Below, one piece after another: positions 26,729-35,349 of a stretch of 64,000 nt of DNA. Position 1 is the first letter of the stretch, and each line of letters opens with the position of its first letter. The notes beneath the pieces are model-generated. The model made no database searches. It was not told the DNA's origin and was given only the letters and a program-made list of their open reading frames with translations. The translations under genes and the position numbers were made by a program. Origin of the DNA: Nitrosarchaeum sp. (lineage in GTDB: Archaea > Thermoproteota > Nitrososphaeria > Nitrososphaerales > Nitrosopumilaceae); NCBI GenBank assembly GCA_003569705.1, contig BGOU01000001.1, positions 124,001 through 188,000 on the forward strand, in the 5' to 3' direction.

Positions 26729-27787
26729 CTATTTTACAACTAACAATACTACAGGTCCTTGTTCGGCGATTGGAATATTGTATCTATCCCAAACAAATGT
26801 TTCAATAAAAAACAAGCCATCGTGTTCAGGAATCCAATCTACAGATTGAAATTGACTACCAGTTCCGATATAACGCCCATTATATTTTCCTATAAATTCT
26901 ACAAATGGGGTTTTACCAGCTTGTTTGATTTGAACATAATAACTATATGGTGTTTCGTCAGATGTTGGATCTGCTAAAAAATGAATTAAAGATTCACTCT
27001 GAATTTGTACTGTTGAACCTACTTTAATTTCTGAAAATGCTTTTCCTTGAGAATCAAGTACAGATACATTAGAGATAGTAATTAATCGTGGAGCAGGAAT
27101 TTTTACATCAATAGGATCAGAATAAAATACATCAGATTCAGAAAATAAAATAAATCCTACAGATCTTGTTTGAATTTTTTCAGTGAAACTGAAATTTATT
27201 ATTTCATTTGATTCAACAGCACCAATTGGTATAGTAGATACACCTATTATTCTTGGAGGAACAAAATTATCATAGAAAGCAAGATAGACATTAGTATTAT
27301 TTATTGGAGCGGCACCATTTTTTAAGACTCCTGAAAACTGAAGAATATCACCTGATCCAATACTACTTAATTCTACAGATAATTGCTTTGATTTTGAAGG
27401 AGATGTATGGAATCCTTCACTAAGAGAAACAGATGCTTGAGTTATGTCAGGATTTGAAGAATTTGATCTTATCATATAAGGGGATTTTCCAAGAGGAGGA
27501 ATAACTTCCAAGATAGTTCCGCCTTCAATAATTTCTAGAGGCTGAGAACTAACATCATCATAAAAATTTACATGTACACGTACATTTGTAATTGAAGTAA
27601 GGTTGCTAGTATTTTCAACTGCACCTACAACCACAGTATATCCTTCATCATCTTTGTAAACAAATGGAGAATCACTTGTAAGAACTACAGATAAAGTTGA
27701 TGGGTTATCAGTAACCTCTGCAGAAAATCCAGGTGAAATTGGAAATAGAACCAAAATCAAAAATATACTAAGAATAATTTTATCCAT
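26729..27787 (-). CDS. Secreted beta-rich surface protein
   Basis: 352 residues with a classical signal peptide (MDKIILSIFLILVLFPI, cleaved after GFSA at about 22). The rest lacks membrane segments and alternates short beta strands, suggesting three or four immunoglobulin-like modules. Repeated phrases such as NVRVHVNFYDD and NTNVYLAFYDN show that modules are related. No C-terminal anchor is visible, so it is secreted or bound to the S-layer. Precise role unknown. Confidence 0.7.
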   Translation of the reverse strand: MDKIILSIFLILVLFPISPGFSAEVTDNPSTLSVVLTSDSPFVYKDDEGYTVVVGAVENTSNLTSITNVRVHVNFYDDVSSQPLEIIEGGTILEVIPPLGKSPYMIRSNSSNPDITQASVSLSEGFHTSPSKSKQLSVELSSIGSGDILQFSGVLKNGAAPINNTNVYLAFYDNFVPPRIIGVSTIPIGAVESNEIINFSFTEKIQTRSVGFILFSESDVFYSDPIDVKIPAPRLITISNVSVLDSQGKAFSEIKVGSTVQIQSESLIHFLADPTSDETPYSYYVQIKQAGKTPFVEFIGKYNGRYIGTGSQFQSVDWIPEHDGLFFIETFVWDRYNIPIAEQGPVVLLVVK

Positions 27788-27914
27788 GTAAATTTTATTG
27801 ATTAGAGATTAATTTTGTGTAACATGTGATATAGTGAACAAGAAAGGTAACATCGTTTAACCCAGTTGACACTAGATAATCAATAATAAAAAGAAGTTAA
27901 AAAGAATGTAAATT

Positions 27915-28022
27915 TTATCGTCTTTTCTTCATTGCTGTTATTGCTATCCAGTAAATTAAACCTGGTGCCAATCCAACAATGAGTGGAATCCATACTGGCC
28001 ATCCATCAGCTGCGCTTGTCAT
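27915..28022 (-). CDS. Small membrane protein, 35 residues
   Basis: ATG at 28022 to TAA at 27915: a short polar start (MTSAADGW), one hydrophobic helix (VWIPLIVGLAPGLIYWIAIT) and a basic tail MKKRR, an arrangement typical of real single-span microproteins with the tail inside. It sits between the secreted protein and tRNA-Ala. Function unknown. Confidence 0.55.
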   Translation of the reverse strand: MTSAADGWPVWIPLIVGLAPGLIYWIAITAMKKRR

Positions 28023-28099
28023 AGATTAAAACCTAAACTTATCCTATTTAAATCCATCCAGTTATCTGAAATTCAGAATTGATCTAAGTATAATGTAAG

Positions 28100-28173
28100 T
28101 GGACTGGACGGGATTTGAACCCATGACCCCCCGCGTGCAAGGCGGGTATACTACCAGGCTATACTACCAGCCC
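28100..28173 (-). tRNA. tRNA-Ala(TGC)
   Basis: Cloverleaf on the minus strand: acceptor GGGCTGG/CCAGTCC with one G-T pair, anticodon stem CCCGC/GCGGG around CTTGCAC (anticodon TGC), T-arm ATGGG-TTCAAAT-CCCGT, discriminator A. The usual alanine G3-U70 identity pair is present. No intron. Confidence 0.95.
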
Positions 28174-28254
28174 ACATCAAGAAGGAATAATCTGTGGATT
28201 TTAATTGTTGTCTTCTTGGTAAGAATTTTATTTGTATAAAAAAAATATCACAAT

Positions 28255-28808
28255 ATGGTACTTTTAGAATCACAAATTAAATTGAAAACTGGAGATATTG
28301 CACCTGATTTTCAACTCTTAGGTGTTGATGATAAAAAACACACATTAAATGAATATAGTGGTTATCAGGGATTTCTAGTTATTTTCATGTGTAACCACTG
28401 TCCATATGTCAAGGCAAAGGCAGAAGATTTCAATGAATTATATGAAAAATTTGGCGATAAAATAGCAATAATAGGAATTAACAGTAATGACTCTAAAGAT
28501 TACCCAGAAGATAGTTTTGCAAATATGAAAAAAATAGTAAAAGAGAAGGAGTTCAAATTTGATTATTTAGTTGATGATACTCAAGAAATTGCAAAAAATA
28601 TGGTGCAATATGCACTCCAGATCCTTTCTTATTCAATAACAAGAAACAGCTAGTATTTCACGGTAAAATCAACAATGCCATGAAACCAGATGACATATCT
28701 ACAGAAAAGACAATGATTAACAACATGAAAAAATTACTATCTGGAGAAAAAATTGAAAAAGATTTTGACCCATCAATTGGGTGCTCAATCAAGTGGAAAG
28801 AAAATTAA
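28255..28808 (+). CDS. Thioredoxin-like redoxin, frameshifted
   Basis: The frame from ATG 28255 ends early at 28653 while the rest of the family pattern continues in another frame to 28808. Adding one A to the run at 28593-28598 gives an 184-residue protein. Features: peroxiredoxin/thioredoxin opening (GDIAPDFQLLGVDDKKH), redox site FMCNHCPYVKAKA (about 44-56; CxxC), then after the break GAICTPDPFLFN and the end VFHGKINNAMKPDD. This matches the AhpC/TSA-type redoxin family with a CNHCPY site. It probably reduces thiols or peroxides in the cytoplasm. The break is likely a base-call error. Confidence 0.85.
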
Positions 28809-28842
28809 ACTTAAATGAGTCCTGTCAAGAGGATTTAGCTGT

Positions 28843-28917
28843 GGGCTCGTAGCTCAGCTTGGCTGGAGCGTTCGACTGATAATCGAAAGGTCATGTGTTC
28901 GAATCACATCGGGCCCA
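28843..28917 (+). tRNA. tRNA-Ile(GAT)
   Basis: Acceptor GGGCTCG/CGGGCCC, D-stem GCTC/GAGC, anticodon stem TTCGA/TCGAA around CTGATAA (anticodon GAT), T-arm ATGTG-TTCGAAT-CACAT, discriminator A. No intron. Confidence 0.96.
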
Positions 28918-28923
28918 TTTTAA

Positions 28924-29816
28924 TTACTTTGAACTTTCAGAGACGGTTTCAGACCATTGAAGTACATCTTCAAATTTTTCAGATATTAAATCTGAATCAA
29001 TTTTTGTCTTTTTTCCAACTTTTCCGCATAATGCTAACCGTATTCGTTTTCCCAATTTTTCCTTAATTGAGTTTATAGATTCTGCAAAAAAGTTGAGTCC
29101 TTCTTCAGTATTGAAAAGACTAAGATGATCATTACGCCTGATTTTTGTTTCCAAATTTTTCCCATTAATTTTTGCAAATCAAGATCAAATAAGACATTGA
29201 TTGCAGATGACATATCACCCAAATGAAAAACTTTCCATTCAACAGAATGTAAGGATGCAGAAGCTGCTTCAGATAACAAGTTACTGTGAGCATCAGCTGA
29301 AAGTACGATGATATTCTTTTTTGGGTTTGAATCTATTGGAATTTGATTGAAAATTTGAAGTGATTTAGATACTATATTTTGTAATAATTTTTCCTCAGAA
29401 TTTCCAATTTTACCATCATCATATAGTCTTTGAATCGAATCTATTGAGGGGATTATCACTTCAGTAACAAGTTTGTGCACTGATGCCCCAGAATTAAGAC
29501 AATTTTTAATTAGTGAGTAAACTTGAGCCTCTTGTCCTTTTACTAAATTTTCAAGATACAGTGGTGCAACTTTAAAGTAATCAGCGGGAAAAGAATATGC
29601 CTCTTGTCCTGGTTCTAAAAACCATAATGTAATATTTCCAATATTTTTTTGTCTAAGAAATCCTTCTGCAGCAAATACTTTGAGATATGTTGTCATTGTA
29701 GTTCTATTTACACCAAGTTTTTCAGAAATTTCAACCCCTGACATTCCTGTCTTAGAGTCTTCGAGCACATCAATCAATTTCTGCCTTATCTCTGAAGATT
29801 GATATCCCCTACCCAT
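28924..29816 (-). CDS. Winged-helix regulator with B12-binding-like domain, frameshifted
   Basis: Two overlapping frames form one protein of about 297 residues when one base is added at the T run 29169-29173 (minus strand reads LDLQK then INGKNLETKI). Domains in order: winged helix (about 5-70, MSGVEISEKLGVNRTTMTTYL), a four-helix bundle (about 85-155, QEAQVYSLIKNCLNSGASVH), then a Rossmann module with LSADAHSNLLSEAASASLHSV and KVFHLGDMSS, where D-x-H is the B12-ligand signature. This is the layout of CarH/cobalamin-binding regulators, although the glycine after the His is missing. It could sense cobalamin or light. Divergent from 29964 across direct repeats. Confidence 0.75.
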
Positions 29817-29858
29817 ATTGCTCCAGAGTTAAGGTATTGTATAAAGACTAATTTTCAT

Positions 29859-29903
29859 CAACCGATAGGTAACAGGCTAAATTTTCAACCGTCAAGGTAA
29901 CAG
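29859..29903. promoter_or_regulatory. Pair of direct repeats in a divergent promoter region
   Basis: CAACCGATAGGTAACAG (29859-29875) and CAACCGTCAAGGTAACAG (29886-29903) lie between the divergent regulator (start 29816) and the gene at 29964. The repeats start 27 bases apart, close to two or three helical turns, and precede a TATA box at about 29921-29930. They look like operator half-sites, possibly for the adjacent regulator. Binding is inferred. Confidence 0.45.
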
Positions 29904-29963
29904 TACCAGAGCCATAAAATCTTATATACTTCGGTACTTTATTGTACGGTAAGGAAAAGTAAA

Positions 29964-30350
29964 TTGCCAAAAGCTGGATTCAAATCAATAACTGTCGCAG
30001 AAACTGTTTATGATAAATTCCAAGATGTATATCAAAAAAACAAAGACAATCTTGCAATGAAAGGTGTCAACAGTTTTTCAGGTTATGTAACTTACATGTT
30101 AGAAGAGATGATGCAAAAGGACAAGACCTTTGCAAGATATGCTCCAAAGATTGAGAAAATTTCCGTAGATGATGATCGTGTTATTTTAAAAGATAATATC
30201 AAAAATAGAATTGCAGAAGTTGCAGTACAAAAAGGAGAATTATTCTGTCAGCTTTGTGAAGAAAAAAATTGTGTCCACATCGGATTTGTATTTTCACTTC
30301 CTGACGTGTACGAAATTTTGAATTCTAGAGGAATAAAACATCCAAAATAA
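29964..30350 (+). CDS. Hypothetical protein with C-terminal Cys cluster
   Basis: 128 residues from TTG 29964; the TATA box at 29921-29930 suits it. The N-terminal 45 residues (KAGFKSITVAETVYDKF) have ribbon-helix-helix-like spacing, a strand followed by two helices, and the C-terminus carries FCQLCEEKNCVH, a potential zinc site. It may be a small DNA-binding protein. Transcribed away from the B12-domain regulator. Confidence 0.6.
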   Translation: MPKAGFKSITVAETVYDKFQDVYQKNKDNLAMKGVNSFSGYVTYMLEEMMQKDKTFARYAPKIEKISVDDDRVILKDNIKNRIAEVAVQKGELFCQLCEEKNCVHIGFVFSLPDVYEILNSRGIKHPK

Positions 30351-30357
30351 AGAGCAG

Positions 30358-30480
30358 TGGAGGAGGTGGGATTTGAACCCACGAACTCCTGAGAGACAGG
30401 ATCACCCATTTTTATGATCTTAAGTCCTGCATGTCCAAAAGCACTATGTGCTTACTTTGGCCAGGCTTGATTACTCCTCC
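30358..30480 (-). tRNA. tRNA-Leu(TAA) with two introns
   Basis: Acceptor GGAGGAG/CTCCTCC, T-arm GTGGG-TTCAAAT-CCCAC and a long class II variable arm are clear. Removing 30402-30417 (16 bases, next to the anticodon loop) restores anticodon stem CAGGA/TCCTG around CTTAAGA (anticodon TAA). Removing 30433-30454 (22 bases) restores the D-stem ATC/GAT, giving an 85-base mature tRNA. The D-arm intron contains a small hairpin (AAGCAC/GTGCTT). Exact splice points were inferred from pairing. Confidence 0.85.
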
Positions 30481-30571
30481 AAAAGGGTAGAAATTTGTGT
30501 GAAATTTAACAGTTTAGAGATTTTTGAGCCATAATCAAGAATTATAAGGATTTTAGATTGCTAAAATTTGT

Positions 30572-30645
30572 GCTTCGATAGCTCAGCCTGGTAGAGCGTT
30601 ACCTTGGTAAGGTAAAGGTCGCGGGTTCAGATCCCGTTCGGAGCT
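30572..30645 (+). tRNA. tRNA-Thr(GGT)
   Basis: Acceptor GCTTCGA/TCGGAGC, D-stem GCTC/GAGC, anticodon stem TTACC/GGTAA around TTGGTAA (anticodon GGT), T-arm GCGGG-TTCAGAT-CCCGT, discriminator T. No intron. Second threonine isoacceptor of the window. It directly abuts the convergent methylase gene. Confidence 0.95.
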
Positions 30646-31505
30646 TTAATAATTTTTTATTAAGAGTTCAAAATGACCCGTTCTTTTTTTAGAGTTAGAA
30701 TTAATAGATCTATTTGCAGATATCCTGGTGATTTTCCAGGGATTCTTGGCAAAGATATCTGCCACTTCTTGTGAATCAGAATTTGATAATAATACATTAC
30801 AACCTCGAGAATCCAACTTTAAACAAAGTTCTGCCAATCTTGTCAGATCATCATATGTGAAATCTTTGGTAGTATAGCTTGTAAATTTGAAGTTGTACTT
30901 ACTGGTTGGTATGGAGGGTCAAAATATATCAAATCTCCTTTTTTTGCATCTCTTAGAACTGCCTCAAAATCTCTACATTTTATGGCAGTTCTACTTGATT
31001 GTAAGATATGGCTGACAGCGCGAATATTTTCTTCATTTACAATATTTGGATTTGAATACTTTCCTAATGGTACATTAAATTTTCCTTTACTGTTTACACG
31101 ATAAAGTCCATTAAAACAAGTTTTATTCAAGAAGATCAATCTAGATGTTTTTTCAATTTCACTTCTTGGATTACTTTCACGAATTGAGTAATAGTATGAC
31201 TCTGAATCTTTTTGATAATTTTTTTCATGATTTTTTAGAGAAGTAATCAGGGCATCAATCCTATCTCTAATTGTAGTATAGGCCAATACAAGATCAGAGT
31301 TTAAATCAGAAATACTACATTTTTGACCATTTTTGTCTGTAAGAATATGGAATAGTAAAGCACCACCGCCAAGAAATGGTTCATAGTACGTACCAAAAGA
31401 TTCAGGAAGATTTTGATTCAGTATTGGAATTAACTGTCTTTTTCCTCCAGCCCATTTCACAAAGGGTTTTGGAGTAACTAAAATCTGATCGTATTGTTGC
31501 TTCAC
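30646..31505 (-). CDS. Adenine-specific DNA methylase (Dam-like), frameshifted
   Basis: Start TTG/ATG at 31505, KPFVKWAGGKRQLIP (about 13-27, SAM motif I), FLGGGALLF, and the catalytic YFDPPYQPVS (about 195-204) are in one frame that stops at 30843; the C-terminal part (NVLLSNSDSQEV, then RSINSNSKKRTGHFELLI) is in another. Inserting one T opposite the AAATTT stretch at 30883-30888 joins them into 286 residues, the usual length of Dam-type methylases (GATC or similar). No restriction enzyme is nearby, so it is an orphan methylase. The break is probably a sequence error. Confidence 0.88.
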
Positions 31506-31640
31506 ATGTAATTATCACAACATCACATATTGTCAAAAGAGACAACAAAAGATCACAACATGTACAATATTTTTTAATCAAATTTTAAAATCAATTAAGT
31601 ATACACTAGTGATAAATAATAAAATGAAAAGGTTGGAGTT

Positions 31641-32291
31641 TTAGTCCCACTTTGACCAAGCGGCCATCCATCTGTATGTCCAAGTGTTTAGTTTACAACC
31701 TAATGCTGTAAATGTAACCGACAAAACTGCACCTGCACCTGCACCCAGTGCTACTGGACTGTTATAGAATTTACCTACTTGAGGTTCTATTGGTGTCATG
31801 TATGGTGGCAATGTTGGTCTTGGGTATTTGAATGCCGTTTCTAGTGGGTCCGCTACTGTTATCAGGTTTACCATATTGAATAATGGTAAAGACATTCCTA
31901 CCAGTACTCCGCCAAACAGTATCAACGAGTGTTTGTTCTTCTTTGTTGCCCAATAGGCTAAATCCAACAGCATCGCTGAGGGTAACCAAATGGGTGTTAC
32001 AATGAAGTCATATGGATAACCTAGTGCAAACCATGCGCCTTTTGCTACCCATGTGTATACTGTCATAATTAGGCCGTAGTACGTTGCTGTTCCTGGAACG
32101 CCTGTAAATGTTAGGTAATATGTTGCACCTACACAAAGCATCAACGTTTGCGATATTGAAAATACCGTGAACGAAGTCCAAGCCCAGTCAGTATAGAAAA
32201 TGTAGTCACCTGCATTAATTGTTAACAGTGTTGAGTTAACTGCAACTACTACTATGAATAAGTAGTGAGTACATCGTCTTAGCCAGACCAT
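31641..32291 (-). CDS. amoA: Ammonia monooxygenase subunit A
   Basis: 216 residues starting MVWLRRCTHYLFIV. Several transmembrane segments with conserved stretches NAGDYIFYTDWAWTS, TGVPGTATYYG and FKYPRPTLPPYMTP are those of archaeal AmoA. It is a membrane subunit of the copper enzyme that oxidises ammonia to hydroxylamine, the first step of the energy metabolism. ATG 32291 fits a leaderless start from the TATA box at 32315-32323. Genes amoX and amoC lie upstream on the same strand, each with its own promoter-like element. Confidence 0.98.
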   Translation of the reverse strand: MVWLRRCTHYLFIVVVAVNSTLLTINAGDYIFYTDWAWTSFTVFSISQTLMLCVGATYYLTFTGVPGTATYYGLIMTVYTWVAKGAWFALGYPYDFIVTPIWLPSAMLLDLAYWATKKNKHSLILFGGVLVGMSLPLFNMVNLITVADPLETAFKYPRPTLPPYMTPIEPQVGKFYNSPVALGAGAGAVLSVTFTALGCKLNTWTYRWMAAWSKWD

Positions 32292-32314
32292 TATCAACTA
32301 GATAAAATGGTCGG

Positions 32315-32323
32315 TATATAAAA
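32315..32323 (-). promoter_or_regulatory. TATA box of amoA
   Basis: TTTTATATA on the minus strand, about 26 bases upstream of the amoA ATG at 32291. This spacing implies a very short or absent leader, as is common in archaea. Confidence 0.6.
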
Positions 32324-32395
32324 TTTTAGAGTATGATGGAGATCGTTATTTTTTATTAAAATAAAGTAAAAAGAAGATGCTGAAGGAGTTTCCTT

Positions 32396-32758
32396 CTAAA
32401 ATCCGACATAGAGGCTTAAGATTACAGTGCCTACTGCGGTTGCCCCAATAACTGCAGCAATTATACCATTGCTGTTTTTCTTAGAGCCTTCTTCCATAAC
32501 TTTAACACAGAAGAGGTAACCAATTGCTTCAATAACTGTCAGAACGATGAACGCATAATGTCCACTGTTTGTTGGATATGCCCAAGGATAATAGGTATAT
32601 CCTGCCCAAGTACCACCAAAAGTTGCTAACCAAGCTGCAATGTAAGATAGAGTGATCATACCGGTCATATTTTCGACACGTCTACCAATCATTCGTTCTA
32701 CATCAGAGCTAGATGCGCCACCTGCGCCACTTGAACCAAATCCTTTCGGAAGAGTCAT
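32396..32758 (-). CDS. amoX: AmoX, small subunit of ammonia monooxygenase
   Basis: 120 residues between amoA and amoC, with Ser/Gly-rich start (MTLPKGFGSSGAGG) and three hydrophobic segments (about 33-52, 63-85, 97-118). The position and features are those of AmoX, an additional membrane subunit found only in archaeal ammonia oxidisers. A TTTAAAAG element at 32783-32790 lies about 28 bases upstream of the ATG. Confidence 0.9.
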   Translation of the reverse strand: MTLPKGFGSSGAGGASSSDVERMIGRRVENMTGMITLSYIAAWLATFGGTWAGYTYYPWAYPTNSGHYAFIVLTVIEAIGYLFCVKVMEEGSKKNSNGIIAAVIGATAVGTVILSLYVGF

Positions 32759-32875
32759 TCTAGACTTATACGATTCAGAATCCTTTTAAATCTTTCTTAA
32801 ACGACTGACCTAGTACGATCTTCGTAATAACTAAAATAATAAAAGAAAAAAATGTGCTTTTTGCACTTTGTGTGT

Positions 32876-33439
32876 CTATGGAATTGCTCTGCTGTACAAT
32901 TTGCCTTCTAAAGCCATCTTGTACATCTCTGCAACGTACGGATTCTCACCTGGAGTTTCTGCACCTAGTTCTACGAGTCGAGCATATACTCTGACTACGT
33001 ATGCAAGTGCTCCCATGAATGCTACTACGACACCCATGTTAAACATCCAGTGATTTGGTACTGCAAAGATTTCTTCTACAAACCAGAAGTGCCACATCTC
33101 ATTGACTCCAATTGTAAACATGGTTGCAAGGTAACCAAGAATGGTCATCTTCAATCCAGTGTTAATTGAGTTATTTGGACCTCTGAGTACTGGTACTTTT
33201 CTATCATAGATTGCTGCAGCTGCCCATCCAAGTGGTAATGTGATGAAGTGGGAGTATAGCCACCAGTGTGCTGGTGTAAATGCACTATCTCTGATAGAGG
33301 TTTGATGTAAAGAACCATCAACGAAGTTGTCTACTTCGACTGATGCTGCAGTGGATCCCATAGCAATGACGATGAGCCAGATTTTCTTTAGTCTCTGAAT
33401 CTCAACTTCTTTTGGGATTAATGCGGGCATCTGTGCCAT
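32876..33439 (-). CDS. amoC: Ammonia monooxygenase subunit C
   Basis: 187 residues starting MAQMPALIPKEVEIQRLKK. A TATA box at 33458-33466 is 23-26 bases from this ATG, so I prefer it to the longer GTG at 33451. Transmembrane helices and the conserved acidic/His segments TPAHWWLYSHF and VNEMWHFWF (likely copper ligands) are clear. AmoC completes the catalytic membrane core with AmoA and AmoB. Separated from amoB by a divergent promoter region. Confidence 0.97.
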   Translation of the reverse strand: MAQMPALIPKEVEIQRLKKIWLIVIAMGSTAASVEVDNFVDGSLHQTSIRDSAFTPAHWWLYSHFITLPLGWAAAAIYDRKVPVLRGPNNSINTGLKMTILGYLATMFTIGVNEMWHFWFVEEIFAVPNHWMFNMGVVVAFMGALAYVVRVYARLVELGAETPGENPYVAEMYKMALEGKLYSRAIP

Positions 33440-33457
33440 GTCTACTAACACGTCAAT

Positions 33458-33466
33458 TCTGCATAT
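33458..33466 (-). promoter_or_regulatory. TATA box of amoC
   Basis: TTTTATATG on the minus strand, about 23-26 bases upstream of the amoC ATG at 33439, implying a leaderless or nearly leaderless transcript. Confidence 0.55.
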
Positions 33467-33649
33467 AAAACAAGGGTTTTGAAATAAAGCAATTTAATAA
33501 AATTTCTAATAAAATATATAGCAAATTAACATAATTTTTCATATAAAAAACAAAACAATTTGAAATAATTGTATTAAATTTTTGTTAATTTCAATGTTAA
33601 TCATCGATGATCAACATACTCATAGCATATCGATCCTCGTTATCAAGGT

Positions 33650-33661
33650 AAAATATATAAC
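33650..33661 (+). promoter_or_regulatory. TATA box of amoB
   Basis: AAAATATATAAC on the plus strand. A transcript beginning about 26 bases later would start near 33682, giving amoB a leader of about 10 bases before ATG 33693. Confidence 0.6.
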
Positions 33662-33692
33662 AATGTGTATTATCAATCAGGATATTAGGACT

Positions 33693-34262
33693 ATGGTCGA
33701 AAAAAAGATTTTCGTATTAGGACTCGTTGCTGTACTTGCATTAGGTACACTTGGTATCAACTGGGTTGATACCATAATTCCAACTGCAGATGCACACGGT
33801 GTCCAAGCACAACTTCAGAGTCGTTTCATCAGAATTGAAGATGAGACTTTCAACAGACAATCCCTACAAACTGGCGAAACCTTGACTGTTCAAGGTACAC
33901 TAGTAAGTCTTGTAGAGAGAGATCTAAGAGGATGGATTTCCATTTTCTCAGAGTCCACTAACGCAGGTAACAGATGGGAAATGTTAGCAAGAGACCCACC
34001 AGGAAACGTCTTTGACATTTCAGGTAATGCTGTTGTTAAATATTCATTATCTGCAAAAGCACTTGAAGCAGGTGTATACCATGTACACACCCAACTCAAC
34101 GTAGCAAAAGTGGGTCCAGGACTAGGTCCAGGACAAACAGTAGTCGTTGAAGGAGAACCAATTATCAAACCAATTCCATATACCAACATCGCATACCAAT
34201 CAATCATCATTGGTGTCGGTTATGTAATCACGTTTGCAACAAGACCCTGGCAAGTTATCTAA
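33693..34262 (+). CDS. amoB: Ammonia monooxygenase subunit B
   Basis: 189 residues from ATG 33693; the frame is open upstream, but the TATA box at 33650-33661 places the start here. N-terminal membrane segment (VLGLVAVLALGTLG) is followed by an extracytoplasmic cupredoxin-like domain beginning ADAHGVQAQL, which provides the N-terminal His copper ligand, with a second copper pair in VYHVHTQ. A C-terminal helix (AYQSIIIGVGYVITFA) returns to the membrane. Archaeal AmoB lacks the second cupredoxin domain of bacterial homologues. Oriented opposite to amoC/X/A. Confidence 0.97.
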   Translation: MVEKKIFVLGLVAVLALGTLGINWVDTIIPTADAHGVQAQLQSRFIRIEDETFNRQSLQTGETLTVQGTLVSLVERDLRGWISIFSESTNAGNRWEMLARDPPGNVFDISGNAVVKYSLSAKALEAGVYHVHTQLNVAKVGPGLGPGQTVVVEGEPIIKPIPYTNIAYQSIIIGVGYVITFATRPWQVI

Positions 34263-34370
34263 ACTACCCAACTTTTCCTTTTCATTTTATAGATATTCAT
34301 TACGATTATCGTAAGGAATTATTGTAAATAATTAATCAAGTTTTATCTATAATAAAAAATTAGAAACAAT

Positions 34371-34685
34371 ATGTTAAGTTTTAAAATAATAAAAATAGAT
34401 ATTTTTCAAAGTTATTTTTTTGGAGATGTTGAATTTCGTAATGATAGTTACAAGATAAACATACAAAATCAAAAAAGAGGAAAAATACTCAAATTACCAT
34501 TTGGAATTATCCCAAAAAAAGAGAAAATGATTGTAAGAATGACAGGACCAGGAGATCTGTTTGTTGAAGATCATTTACCGTACTGTGGAGAATCAGAATG
34601 GCTTGAAATTGATTCTGATGAGATCACTTATTTTCTTGCTGACCACCAAGACCAATTTGACACTATTGAGATAATGGACAAGTAA
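34371..34685 (+). CDS. Hypothetical protein downstream of amoB
   Basis: 104 residues, soluble, beta-rich (KILKLPFGIIPKKEKMIVRM), ending with an acidic stretch. A single CxE-type cysteine (YCGESEW). I do not recognise it. Separated from amoB by about 110 bases, so it is probably a separate unit. Confidence 0.5.
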   Translation: MLSFKIIKIDIFQSYFFGDVEFRNDSYKINIQNQKRGKILKLPFGIIPKKEKMIVRMTGPGDLFVEDHLPYCGESEWLEIDSDEITYFLADHQDQFDTIEIMDK

Positions 34686-34722
34686 GAGAAAGAACTTTAA
34701 GTAATCCTCAAAAAATTATTAT

Positions 34723-35244
34723 ATGAATTGGCCTGGTATGGGAGATCCATACAAAAGAAAGAAGACTTTAAGATTTTTGGGTTTAAGTGCAGGTATAGGA
34801 GCTGTTGCAGTATTAATTACAATACTAGTAGTAAATCCATTCATAGGTGAACAACCACGCAATGCTTGTATAAACAATATTGAAAAAAATTGGAAGATAT
34901 CATTTACCGTTGAAATATATGTTGATAATCAAAAGGCAGCCATTCCAGCCAATGTTGGATTTATGGAAGGTGGATGTCAAAGAGCAATTTACACACTTAG
35001 TGATGACGGCACTGTTTACGCAGAATGGAAAGAAGATCCACAATTTGAAATAGGACACTTTTTGTGGATTTTCAAATTTCCTCTAAGAGATATGGATGAG
35101 ACAAAATCAAAGATGTATGTCAATGGCATAGAATCAGATAATTTCATCAAAACACCATTACAGGATGGATATCACTACAAAGCAGTATTTACCTCAAAGG
35201 CATATGATGAGGCAAAAGACAAGGACTTCCTGCCTCAAAACTAA
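34723..35244 (+). CDS. Membrane-anchored extracytoplasmic protein next to amo
   Basis: 173 residues. Short basic start (MNWPGMGDPYKRKK), one transmembrane helix (about 18-40, FLGLSAGIGAVAVLITILVV) and about 130 residues that would lie outside the cell, where Cys at about 49 and 85 may form a disulfide. No metal motif is obvious. Its place between amoB and the other small membrane genes makes a role around the enzyme or the membrane plausible, though this is inference. Confidence 0.6.
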   Translation: MNWPGMGDPYKRKKTLRFLGLSAGIGAVAVLITILVVNPFIGEQPRNACINNIEKNWKISFTVEIYVDNQKAAIPANVGFMEGGCQRAIYTLSDDGTVYAEWKEDPQFEIGHFLWIFKFPLRDMDETKSKMYVNGIESDNFIKTPLQDGYHYKAVFTSKAYDEAKDKDFLPQN

Positions 35245-35349
35245 TGATTATAAAATAATCCCAATGACAATTCAGACTTTAGAATAATTTAAAATAATAA
35301 AAATAAATTTATTCAAAATTTTAAAAATAATGAAAAGAAAGGAAGTGAT

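Noticed and set aside
30358-31505. Integrated element at the tRNA-Leu/tRNA-Thr cluster
   Set aside because: Apart from the orphan methylase there is no integrase, no repeat of a tRNA 3' end and no other mobile gene.
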